Source: Candidatus Raymondbacteria bacterium RIFOXYA2_FULL_49_16 (lineage in GTDB: Bacteria; Fibrobacterota; OXYB2-FULL-49-7; XYB2-FULL-49-35). From it: a DNA stretch of 43,641 bases. The translations under genes and the position numbers were made by a program. Positions 7,582-16,800 of the stretch are shown here, in pieces. The stretch covers positions 1 to 43,641 of the forward strand of contig MFYT01000100.1 of the NCBI GenBank assembly GCA_001789205.1. The letters are read 5' to 3'. The notes beneath the pieces are model-generated. The model was given only the letters and a program-made list of their open reading frames with translations. It was not told where the DNA came from and made no database searches. Each line of letters begins with the position of its first letter. Position 1 is the stretch's first letter.

Positions 7582-9030
7582 CTACTTCAAAAGAGCAACA
7601 GGGTATTTTTCCAGTACAGCGGAGCTGCCTTCGTTTCTCACTGATATCAAATACAATCCAGCTGGCATCAGATGGCCATTCCCGTGCTTACCATCCCAAA
7701 AAAGATAGGGCGCTGTTCCTGTTGCGCGATCGCAGATAGAACGAACAACCCGGCCCCGAATATCATATATCTTGATTGTAAGCTGATCATCCGCAGGTTT
7801 CACCACATGCATGGTGATACGCGACAGATCGCATCCGCATCCGGGCCGTATTCTACTGTTTTGCAGGGTAAAATGAAATGCGGACACAGCCTCTTCCGGA
7901 CTGCTATTTGCAAATCCAGCCGTTGATCCAGAGACATTGCGTGACTGGTGCCAGTTATCTTTCTGGTTTGTAGCGCCTCCAGGCAAAACACGTTCAAACG
8001 ATACCCCTTTGCTTACCGGAAACCAGTCGCCGGCATACGCAAGGGAATCAATTGTAACATTGTTTCTATCACGGATAACGATAATATCATCATCGCGCCT
8101 CAATGCATCCCATGCTTCAGGCTCTATAAGCGGGCAAAGCGCATCAGGAAAAAATCTGGAGGCAGTCTCATTATCTTCGGTGATTATCGCGAAATGCCCC
8201 GGAGGGACAAAAACCATGTCCGGTGTCAGGAGAAAATCGTCTTCCTCGTTTCCGCCGATTCTCCAGCCGCGCAGATCGACTGTATCGTCGCCAGGATTGA
8301 AAAGCTCAATCCATTCCGGATGGCCCTCCAAAGGATCGCTCATCACTTCATTAATAACCAAAGTACTGCCATATTCCCGGGCCCCCTGATAGGGAAACTG
8401 TCCTCCAGGCGTAGGAAAAGCGATTGCCCAGTTCCCGGGAAAATCCTGGGAATCGGGGGCTATCAGGTGCTGGGTCCACGATTCTCCCGGATCCATTGCC
8501 GATGACAAAAAACTATTGAATGAGGAAAGAAGGAGTCCTGACGAGTCAAAAAGCTGGATAGTTGTGCCGCTGTTCGCAAGGCCGCCGCTACGAAAATATT
8601 TATTTTTACTGGTAAAAATGAAGGTTCCTGAAGCAATGGCATACCAGGTGCTTTCCGGCGCAGAGACATATCCACGGCAAAGCATGATCGCAAATGCGCC
8701 TGCCGGTATCTGGGCCGCATATTGCACGGCGCTGTCACGGCCCACATTTCTTAGCGAATCACCGGCCCAGACAACCGGATCGCACCGGTTAACAGTTGAG
8801 GAGCCTGATGACCCAAAAATGAAATAGCATTCACTCAGATTGACCGGCAAAGGGCCCGTGTTGTACACTTCTACGAATTCGTGTGTCAGATCACCGGGAA
8901 TATCGCCTGAACTGTTACCCGGAGGATTGGGCTCAACTTCGGTGATCACCAGTCCGCACCACGCGGCGCGACAGACTATCAAGAGGATGACAAAAAGCAT
9001 AAAGGCCGGATAAAATACCTCTTCAAGCAT
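7582..9030 (-). CDS. Secreted protein with two lamin-tail domains and a FlgD/Por-type C-terminal domain
   Basis: From the ATG at 9030 the product has ~482 residues. A hydrophobic N-terminus is followed by two lamin-tail (LTD) folds: the first starts LVITEVEPNPPGN and continues HEFVEVYN; the second starts LVINEVMSDPLEGHPEWIELFN with DLRGWRIG. The end, LTIKIYDIRGRVVRSI then LFWDGKHGNGHLMPAGLYL, is the Ig-like C-terminal domain found on proteins exported by type IX-like systems in FCB bacteria. LTD proteins are extracellular or surface structural proteins, sometimes linked to nucleases; no nuclease motif is present here. An upstream start at 9096 (TTG) is possible but would overlap the divergent gerW-like gene, and no start has a good ribosome-binding site. 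The PorV-like gene follows at once. Confidence 0.8.
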   Translation of the reverse strand: MLEEVFYPAFMLFVILLIVCRAAWCGLVITEVEPNPPGNSSGDIPGDLTHEFVEVYNTGPLPVNLSECYFIFGSSGSSTVNRCDPVVWAGDSLRNVGRDSAVQYAAQIPAGAFAIMLCRGYVSAPESTWYAIASGTFIFTSKNKYFRSGGLANSGTTIQLFDSSGLLLSSFNSFLSSAMDPGESWTQHLIAPDSQDFPGNWAIAFPTPGGQFPYQGAREYGSTLVINEVMSDPLEGHPEWIELFNPGDDTVDLRGWRIGGNEEDDFLLTPDMVFVPPGHFAIITEDNETASRFFPDALCPLIEPEAWDALRRDDDIIVIRDRNNVTIDSLAYAGDWFPVSKGVSFERVLPGGATNQKDNWHQSRNVSGSTAGFANSSPEEAVSAFHFTLQNSRIRPGCGCDLSRITMHVVKPADDQLTIKIYDIRGRVVRSICDRATGTAPYLFWDGKHGNGHLMPAGLYLISVRNEGSSAVLEKYPVALLK

Positions 9031-9089
9031 TTTCGTTGCAAGCTTATTTCGAAAATACGTACTTTTTAGGTATTGAAAGGAGAATCCAT

Positions 9090-9464
9090 ATGACACTTGA
9101 ATCGGTAGTAAAGACCGTCATGGAAGAGATACGCACCATTGCCAAGACCGAGACCGTTGTCGGCAAAGAAATCAAAGCAGGTGAATCAACCATTGTGCCC
9201 GTGTCCAAAATATCGTTCGGCTTTGGCGGAGGCGGCGGAACCGGAAAAGAAGGCAAGGAAGGTACGGGCGTTGCCGGCGGAGCAACAGTCGAACCCATTG
9301 CCTTCATTGTCGTGACTAATGGCCGCGCCCAATTGATGCCGCTGACCGATAAATCGGGCAACTTGGGCAAGGTTATTGACCTTATTCCTGAGGTTCTGGG
9401 AAAATTTACCGGAAAAAAAGCCAAGGAAAACAATCAAGCAGCCGACCCAAAAGCGTCAGAATAA
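9090..9464 (+). CDS. GerW/YtfJ-family protein
   Basis: The ATG at 9090 follows AAAGGAGAA at good spacing and gives a 124-residue product. It begins MTLESVVKTVMEEIRTIAKT, then has ETVVGKEIKAGESTIVPVSKISFGFGGGGG, an acidic/Gly linker and the block GGATVEPIAFIVVTNGRAQLMPL, which is the signature of the GerW (Spore_YtfJ) family. The founding member is a spore protein of Bacillus, but the family is widespread in non-spore-formers, where its role is unknown. The amphipathic C-terminus ends in a Lys/Ala-rich tail. It is transcribed away from the lamin-tail gene and converges on the histidine-kinase gene with 13 nt between stops. Confidence 0.88.
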   Translation: MTLESVVKTVMEEIRTIAKTETVVGKEIKAGESTIVPVSKISFGFGGGGGTGKEGKEGTGVAGGATVEPIAFIVVTNGRAQLMPLTDKSGNLGKVIDLIPEVLGKFTGKKAKENNQAADPKASE

Positions 9465-9477
9465 CCAGGTCTCTTTT

Positions 9478-11547
9478 TTATTGCAGGGGCATCTGGACAA
9501 ACACACGCGTTCCCTTGCCCCTGCCATCTGATTCAACCCAGATCTTTCCCCTCAGATCCTCTGTAATAATTTTTGCGATGGTGAGCCCCACCCCGGTCCC
9601 GTCAGCGGAAGCGCTCACCTGATAGAAGCGGTCAAAGACCCGTTCAACATTTTCGGGGGCCAGCCCTAGTCCATTGTCTTCGATTATGACGCGCGCGGTG
9701 GCACTCTGCAGCGTGACTCCCGCATGAATCCTTGGGGCCGCCTCTCTACTCCGGTATTTTATCGCGTTGTTCACTATGTTCGAGAAAACATGGAACAGCA
9801 TTTCCTTGTCTGACCTGATGACAAGAGGCGTAAGTTCTTCGGAAAGCGCGATCTGGTGGACGGTGATTTCCGGATTGAAGTAGGCAAGCACATCGCGCAC
9901 TAACCCGTCAAGCGCAACCGGTTCGCATTTGTATTTCCGTCCTCCCTCCTCCAGCCGTGACAGGTCGAGGATATTGTTAATCACGTTAATCTGCCGCTTT
10001 ATCGACTCGTCCATAATCCGCAGGACATTGCCAAATTTTCCGGCAAGGCCCGATTCATCGAGCATCTCCTTGGCGAGTTCAAGCTGCATGACCTGTTTTG
10101 CGACCGGGGTCTTTAACTCATGGGCCACGTCGCGCAATAGACCGTCCTTGATTTTGTCTATCTTTTTCAACTCCTGGTTCTGACGTTCCAGTTCCTCCTT
10201 TGCCCTTTTTAACGCCTCTTCAGCTCCGCGTTGTTCGGTTATGTCCCTGCCCACGGATTGGAACTCAATAAAACGTCCGCTATCATCGAATATCTTACGG
10301 TCGGTCCATTGCTGCCACCGGATGTCCCCGTTGTCGAGGATAACCCGGTGTTCAACGACGCAAACGACCGAGTCCGCGGTGACAGGCTCCGAAAGATGCG
10401 TTATTTTTTCCCTGTCTTCTTCAAGAATACGAGGCATAAAACTGGCGCCTATCAACTCTTCCCGCCGCCTATTGAAATACCGGCAATACGCTTCATTGAC
10501 AAATGTCAGTATGCCGTTTGGCAAAAACCTGCATATAAGTTCGGTCTGGTCTTCGACAATAGCGCGATACCGTTCTTCGCTGGCGCGCAGCTCTTTTTCC
10601 GCGCGCCGCCGCTCGAGCAGTTCCTGCATGATCTTCCGGTTCGCGTCAGCCAGTTCAGCCGTCCTGCCCACGACACGCTGTTCAAGTTCAATTCTGCTCT
10701 TCTTCAACGATTCGACGAACTGGTAACGCTCTGATATATTGCGCATAGTCCCGACAATTTTGGCGGTCTCATCGTTCTTTTCCCGGAGCAGACGGGCGGT
10801 TATTGAGCAGGGAACAAACGAACCATCCTTGTCCTTGAGCATTATTTCATAGTCAGTAACACGCTCCTGGGCCCTGAGCTTATCGAGCAGTCTTTCGCGG
10901 ATGGCCGGATCGGAATAGTAGTGATACAGGGAAGTGCCTAAAAGCTCTTCCCGGGTAAAATGCGAGATGAGCGAAATAGAAGGGCTGATCTCCTCGATAA
11001 TTCCCGGAAGTGAAATTTCAAAATAGACATCCTGAATATTCTCAAATATTGCGCGATACCGCTCCTCGCTCTGACGGCGTTGGTCAATCTCCCATTCATA
11101 CGCCTGTTTCAACACGGAAATCTCTTCAGAACCGGTCATGACCGGTTGCGCGATACGCGAGGACGGCATACTGGCGTTGGTATCGTTCGCATCCGGATCT
11201 ATCATTTCAAGGGACGAGACAATGGGAAAAGACTTATGGAGATTCACCTTCTCAAGTATTTCACGCATGGACGGAGGCGGTGAAAAAAGCGCGAAGGGAA
11301 GTTTCTGGGCGCGAAACAGTTTCCCTATTTCAATAAGCGCTCCAATGCCGCTGCTGTCGATTTTTTTCATGCCGGACAGATCGAGTGCAACTCCGGACAC
11401 CGCCAATGGCATATGGCGTTCGACATATTTGTTTATAACGGTCTTTACCTCTTTGGCGTTCTCATTGCCCAACAATTCGTTCACAGCAACAACAAGTACC
11501 CGGGCCCTGACGGAAAAAGTGACCGGTCCGCTTTTTTCTGAAACCAT
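9478..11547 (-). CDS. Hybrid STAS-PAS-PAS sensor histidine kinase
   Basis: From the ATG at 11547 this has 689 residues. Domains in order: an N-terminal STAS domain (about 5-115) with the DSSGIGALIEIG motif near residue 64; PAS 1 (about 162-275, EERYRAIFENIQDVYFE); a coiled coil (about 280-320); PAS 2 (about 325-440) ending GRDITEQ; a HisKA domain with the phospho-acceptor in VAHELKTP (His ~476); and an HATPase_c domain with N box NIVNNAIKY and G boxes EDNGLGLAP and GTGVGLTIAK. There is no transmembrane segment, so it is cytosolic. The receiver gene immediately upstream (gap 14 nt) is its likely partner. STAS at the N-terminus of a kinase is uncommon and suggests input from partner-switching proteins. 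A TTG at 11556 is a less likely start. Confidence 0.93.
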   Translation of the reverse strand: MVSEKSGPVTFSVRARVLVVAVNELLGNENAKEVKTVINKYVERHMPLAVSGVALDLSGMKKIDSSGIGALIEIGKLFRAQKLPFALFSPPPSMREILEKVNLHKSFPIVSSLEMIDPDANDTNASMPSSRIAQPVMTGSEEISVLKQAYEWEIDQRRQSEERYRAIFENIQDVYFEISLPGIIEEISPSISLISHFTREELLGTSLYHYYSDPAIRERLLDKLRAQERVTDYEIMLKDKDGSFVPCSITARLLREKNDETAKIVGTMRNISERYQFVESLKKSRIELEQRVVGRTAELADANRKIMQELLERRRAEKELRASEERYRAIVEDQTELICRFLPNGILTFVNEAYCRYFNRRREELIGASFMPRILEEDREKITHLSEPVTADSVVCVVEHRVILDNGDIRWQQWTDRKIFDDSGRFIEFQSVGRDITEQRGAEEALKRAKEELERQNQELKKIDKIKDGLLRDVAHELKTPVAKQVMQLELAKEMLDESGLAGKFGNVLRIMDESIKRQINVINNILDLSRLEEGGRKYKCEPVALDGLVRDVLAYFNPEITVHQIALSEELTPLVIRSDKEMLFHVFSNIVNNAIKYRSREAAPRIHAGVTLQSATARVIIEDNGLGLAPENVERVFDRFYQVSASADGTGVGLTIAKIITEDLRGKIWVESDGRGKGTRVFVQMPLQ

Positions 11548-11561
11548 GATACACAACCCTT

Positions 11562-11936
11562 TTACAAACCAAGTTTCTGGGCCACAATGTTTTGTAGGAC
11601 GCGGCCACCCTGCGTTTTAATGAAAATATGGTCGAACTGCTGGAACTGCGTAAGACATTCAACGGACTTCTCGTCCACAGAGCAGGGAATGACGGGTATG
11701 GATGACTTTTGTTCCTGCCGCAGTTTTTGGAGGAATACGCCCCCATCCATGACCGGCATAATGGCATCGAGTAGGATAAGATCGATCCGCTTTCCTGAAT
11801 TAAGGATTAAAAAGGCCTCTTCACCATTTCCCGCGCACACAATTTCCACGGGTAATTTACCGAGAACGATCCGGTAGTAATCTTGTATATCGGTATCGTC
11901 CTCGATAATCAAAATGGTCTTGCGTTGTGATGACAT
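11562..11936 (-). CDS. CheY-like single-domain response regulator
   Basis: The 124-residue product is a lone receiver domain. The acidic pocket is in ILIIEDDTD (residues 8-16), the phospho-acceptor is Asp57 in LILLDAIMPVMDG, and the switch residue is a Ser in IPCS near residue 86; the conserved Lys lies in IFIKTQGG. No output domain is present, so signalling must go through another protein. It is encoded directly in front of the STAS-PAS kinase, which probably phosphorylates it. The ATG lacks a clear ribosome-binding site. Confidence 0.92.
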   Translation of the reverse strand: MSSQRKTILIIEDDTDIQDYYRIVLGKLPVEIVCAGNGEEAFLILNSGKRIDLILLDAIMPVMDGGVFLQKLRQEQKSSIPVIPCSVDEKSVECLTQFQQFDHIFIKTQGGRVLQNIVAQKLGL

Positions 11937-12041
11937 GAAATAAAAATAACCGAAAAGAGGTGGATTGTCAAATAAATCCTTGCGTCATTTCTTTTCACCC
12001 GGTCAAAAATGTATTTTATGGGGACCGGCAAAGGAGGATGC

Positions 12042-12386
12042 GTGCGTATTGAACAGGAAAAACTTAAACACTTTCTGGTTCTTACCCTGCGGGAAGAGAT
12101 CGATCTGGACAAGGACGCGGAGGACCTTTCCCGCGAGCTTGAAAAGGCCATAAACGACGGCTACAAGTATATCGCCCTCCGCTTTACCCACGTCTCATAT
12201 ATCTACAGCGGCATCATCAAAGTCATCATCAAATATTTCAAGAAAATCCAAACCTTGGGCGGCATACTCACCATCATTGAAACGAACAAGGCTCTATACG
12301 ACGTCCTCGATGTCATTGGCGTTGCGCGTGTGTTCCGGATTTTCTATACGCTAAAGGATTTTGAGGAATATATTTTCAAGACATAA
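12042..12386 (+). CDS. STAS-domain protein (anti-sigma-factor-antagonist-like)
   Basis: A GTG at 12042 is the best start because it directly follows a strong AAAGGAGG; in-frame ATGs at 12009 and 12018 lack one. The 114-residue product has a STAS fold: LKHFLVLTLREEIDLDKDAEDL as the first strand and helix, YKYIALRFTHVSYIYSGIIKVI around the usual phospho-site (Ser in YIYSG) and LGGILTIIETNKALYDVLDVIGVARVFRIF. Single STAS proteins typically bind or release anti-sigma kinases. It runs head-to-head with the receiver gene, and its stop codon abuts the MATE start. The leader contains a CCGGTC/GACCGG inverted repeat just before the ribosome-binding site. Confidence 0.82.
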   Translation: MRIEQEKLKHFLVLTLREEIDLDKDAEDLSRELEKAINDGYKYIALRFTHVSYIYSGIIKVIIKYFKKIQTLGGILTIIETNKALYDVLDVIGVARVFRIFYTLKDFEEYIFKT

Positions 12387-13811
12387 ATGGCAACAGACCT
12401 GACCCGGGGACCCATTACCCGCACTCTGATTTCCCTCGCCTTCCCCACACTTGGCATGTTGGTGCTCCAGCAAGCATATATGTATATCGATATGGCCTGC
12501 GTTGGACGCTTGGGCAAAAACGCCTTGGCCGCTGTGGTTGTTGGCAACGTCTACTCCACCATCATATTTACCATTTCCATGGCCTTCACCCGTTCGGTAC
12601 TGCATTTTATTTCGAGCGCCATCAGCCGGAGGGACTACGAAGAAGCGAACGCGCTCCTGTTCAGGATTTTCACGCTGGCGACGGCAACCGGCGTTCTTTT
12701 TTCAGCCGCGTACTTCATATTTGTCGAACGCCTTGTCGGTATCATGGCGCGTGAACCTGAAGTGATCCGCTTGGCAGTGCAGTACTTCACTCTCATTTCG
12801 CTGATGCCTGCCATCGCCCTTCCCTCCATGACAATCATCACTGCCCTCCGTGCGGACGGAGACACCCGTACATCCTTCTGGATTTCAGCGGTCACTAATG
12901 CGATCGACGCGGTCTTATGCGTCCTCCTCGTTTTCGGATTCTTCATTTTTCCGCGTCTCGGAATCCGCGGCGCCGCGCTTGCAGCGCTCATATCCCGTTT
13001 TCTCTCTCTTAGTGTGCTTATGACGCTGGTACTCAGAGGATATGGCAACCTAAAACTCACGTTTCCCAAATCAGGCATTCTCCCCGCCAGGGCCGACGCT
13101 TCACTATTCCTGAAACATTTCTTTCCCTCATTGGGTGAAGGCATCCTGCGCGGTTTCAACACCTTTTTCATCGTAAAGATCGTTTCTCCTTTTGGCGCCG
13201 CGGGCCTTTCGACAATGATGATCTGCCAAAGAATCATCTATTTCCTGGGAATATTTTCAAATTCACTAGAGTCGGCCAGCTCGGCCATCATGGGTCAATC
13301 GCTGGGAATAGGAGCGGTCAAACGGGGTTGGCAAAGTTTCAGGCAAGCCAATGTCCTCTATCTTTCACTCGCTGCAACGGGCATAGCCGCAATGATACTT
13401 TTCCCCGGATTTTTTATCAATCTTTTCATCCACGACCCGGAGGTCTTGGCCATTGGCCGTATTGGTCTCCGTATTTTGGCCTTCAGTGCGCTCTTTTTCG
13501 GTGTCATAAACCTAGGCGGTTCAGGCCTTAATGTTTCGGGCAATCCCTTCTGGTCCATGCTCATCGCACTCGCTGGAAACTACCTTATCCAACTGCCCCT
13601 CGCGTACGTTCTCTCCCGTTTCACCCGCCTGGGTTTATACGGTATTTGGATCGCGGATGTATCGACCCACGTGGTGCAAGGCGCTATCTTTCTATTTATC
13701 TTTATTACAGGCCTATGGCACAGAAAATACCGGCGCGACCGCGCGAAAGAATGGATACTGGAGGGAGCGGCGATTCAGAGTGGAACTAGTTGCCCGCGTA
13801 TACCCGGATAA
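12387..13811 (+). CDS. MATE-family multidrug/toxin efflux transporter
   Basis: The 474-residue membrane protein has about 12 hydrophobic segments. It begins with the family's RGPITRTLISLAFPTLGMLV, and the two halves repeat this layout (second half from about residue 235, LFLKHFFPSLGEGILRG). MATE proteins are Na+ or H+ antiporters that expel cationic compounds. The ATG immediately follows the STAS stop codon (TAAATG) and has no separate ribosome-binding site, so it is probably translationally coupled. The last 26 bases overlap the 3' end of the opposite-strand giant gene. Substrate unknown. Confidence 0.93.
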   Translation: MATDLTRGPITRTLISLAFPTLGMLVLQQAYMYIDMACVGRLGKNALAAVVVGNVYSTIIFTISMAFTRSVLHFISSAISRRDYEEANALLFRIFTLATATGVLFSAAYFIFVERLVGIMAREPEVIRLAVQYFTLISLMPAIALPSMTIITALRADGDTRTSFWISAVTNAIDAVLCVLLVFGFFIFPRLGIRGAALAALISRFLSLSVLMTLVLRGYGNLKLTFPKSGILPARADASLFLKHFFPSLGEGILRGFNTFFIVKIVSPFGAAGLSTMMICQRIIYFLGIFSNSLESASSAIMGQSLGIGAVKRGWQSFRQANVLYLSLAATGIAAMILFPGFFINLFIHDPEVLAIGRIGLRILAFSALFFGVINLGGSGLNVSGNPFWSMLIALAGNYLIQLPLAYVLSRFTRLGLYGIWIADVSTHVVQGAIFLFIFITGLWHRKYRRDRAKEWILEGAAIQSGTSCPRIPG

Positions 13812-16800
13812 AAAACTGCAGATCTCTGCCATCGTATAGATGGCCCGACTGAAATACTTCGTCGTACTTAAGAATATCGTAATCGTTGTTGATAAAATTC
13901 ATGCCCATGAGCAACGCGACATTATAGCCCGCAACATTGTCGCTGCTATATACCTGGAGGGTCTGTACCCTGCGGAGACTGCTTTGCTCTTTGACCAGCC
14001 AATCAAAAGTCTTTTTCCACTGAACGCCGTATTGGAAAATGGTTTTTTCAGCGATTTTAAAGGCGCAGCGAAGAATCGGGGCGCTCATGAATTCACTTAT
14101 ATTATCGGTACGGTAGCGCGCCCAATCAACTCGGTATTCGGTAAGGAGCTGATCTGTGAGAAGTTCGTCGGGGTCAAACGCGTCACGCGGATCCACGGTC
14201 TCGCTATTGCCCGAGTATGACCAGGCAAATTTGTATTGCGGATTCAACGAAAACCTGTTAAGAAAATTCAGAGGCGCAAACTTATCCTTGAAATTAAAAT
14301 TGAAATTCAGCTGGTAATCGAATTTGTTTACCAGGGAAACGCGCTTCGTAAGCGATGCGTCATAGGTTTCCCAACGATATTCGTAAAGCGTGGTATCAAG
14401 CGCCTGATTGCGGATGGTACGGACAGTATAGAAACGGCCATTGAGCGGCAGCGTTTTATTGGCCCCAATATTAAGCGCCGCTTTGTACGAAAAGTTCGGG
14501 ATGTTGTTGTAAGTAAAACCGGCGATGGCATTGCCCACTATGGCGTTGCGGTAGCGCAATTCGTCAGTTTGGTAATAGTAGTCCTGGTACAGGAATTCGA
14601 TGTCCTCCACTTCCTGGAGACGGATGACATCGTTGCGAATATTATCGCGGAGATACTGTATCTCGCCACCAAGGTAATATTGGAGGCCCAAGCTGCGTTT
14701 CACGACATTCAACATGGCCAAGCTTTTCAGCGTGAGTGACTGATTACCCTCGCCATCGTAGCCAGCGGTAGCGTCGTTTAAGGGGCTGAAATCGAGATCA
14801 ATGGCCTTTTCAAAGACCCCAACACCCGACACCTTGAGATTTTTGATAGGTGTATAGTCTACGCCGGCGGTAGCACCGCGGATGCCTTGGCTTTTCCAGC
14901 CATTGGACACAAGCACATAGCTGGGCTGAATACCCTTGGGAAGATCGGGATAGGGATCGTCTTCCTCAAGATCCCAGACACCATTGTTGTTTTTATCATT
15001 ATCGAGCTCTGAAATATTGGGAGGTTCTTTGTCGTAGAGAAGGAAATCTTCCTTGTAATCGACAAGACCGTTGTGATTGCGGTCGAACTGATCGGTATAG
15101 ACCCCGTTGTCGTCCCCATAAAACATCTGAAGCCCCGTGGGCAGGCTGACGAAGTTCGCCTTTTCGTACATGCGCTGCCCGCTTGCCTTGTAGCTGTTAA
15201 ATGTGCCATCCGCTTGCCAGCGGTTGACCGCGCTCCCACTCCCTAGGTCGCCAGGATAGACCATGCGGTCGCTTTCAACGTACAAATCATTGTCGTCATT
15301 ATCGTCGAGTAAGTGGAAATTATTGTTAAAATGCTGTGGATATCGCAGGTAATCCGGAATAAAATAGCTCTCGTTCCGGTCGAACCGGTTGTACAGGTAA
15401 GAATAAGAAAAATGACCGCTAACCTGCGGGATTTCAAGCGCAGGATCGTATTCAGGATCAACATTGTATAACATCCCTTTGGCGGTCAGCACTTCGGGGA
15501 TAATACCACGGTCGAGTTTGATATAGGCGGCCAGCCGGTTGACTGGATCGAATCGTTCGCCGCCAGGATAGATATAGTCTTTGCGGTTGACAGCGACTTC
15601 GCCGTTAAAATTGACTCCGAACATTTTGCCTTTGAAATCAATGCCATAGGTCTCGCTGCCCGCATTGATGGAATACGTATAGGAATAGGACCGTCTGCTT
15701 GATGCGTAAGCCGCTTCTATCCCCGAACCCGAGGCATAGACAGGACTGGGCGATTTGGCTATATAATCGCCAAACCACGAATTACCCGACGTGGTGAAAT
15801 CCTTGCCATGCCTGGCGTAAGTAAAAGGGTCCATTTCCTGCGAGGTATTGCTGCGAATAATATACTTGGTCCATCCGGGCAGCTGCTGCGATTCATAGGT
15901 TCCGGAAATAGAACGCGTAAAAGGACCGTCGAGTTCGACCTCGTTGGTCTGGGAATTCCGTTTACCCGCATATCCCATGGTGACCATTTTGTCCGTTGAG
16001 ACAAAAACGATATAGTTGCCCGCCACTGTGAACGTAAAATCGATACGCTGCACCTTCGTCGAATCGCCAAAATGGTTTTTCGCGGCAAATGACGTATTGA
16101 ACGCCACTATCACGGGTCTGTTGCCGGAACAACCAACGGGAAGCGCTGAATTGACCAACAGATCGTCGCTGCGCAGCAGATACGCCGCTCCCTCGCCGTC
16201 TGGACCCAGGTCCTGGCCATTCATGGTCATGGTGACTTTTTCGACCCGTACGCCGGGATCTGATTCGGTTTCCGGGGTAAGATCGTAGAACTCAAAATGA
16301 ATTTCAGATGGGATGTAGTCGTTGGGAAGGTCGCCGGAAAACACCTTTTCGCCTTTTTTAACGTCGCTCCGGTGGTGGTTGAGATAGGTGAGCCCTAGAT
16401 TAACCCCCTTCACGTTCGTTTTGCCGTGAAATCCCCACAGAATATCGTAATCGCCATAAATGGACTTATTCGAATAGTCGCTATTTTCATCGTAATTCAG
16501 TTGCCAGCCGCGCTTCTTTCCATAGGTATCGTCGGAAGACACGTCAGGTGGCCAGAGGCCCCAGTTTTTCTCGATATACTCCTCGTCGGGAAGCAATTCA
16601 TCTCTCACCACCCCCTGCCAGTTGCGCATATCGTCCCGATAATAACCGATATATGAATTGCCTGAAACATCGTTTTGCGACATGATAAACGGCCTGGTGC
16701 GGGAAATTAGTGTGGTGAATTTTATTGCCGGGGTCCAGATATCCCAGCGCACGCCCTGGAAGTTGAGCTTGTTCATGGTGAGCGGGGTGAATTTGGTATA

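Noticed and set aside
9015-9055. A sigma-54 promoter (AAGCAT-TTTCG-TTGCA) before the GerW-like gene
   Set aside because: The essential GG of the -24 element is AG here and the upstream half matches only four of six bases.
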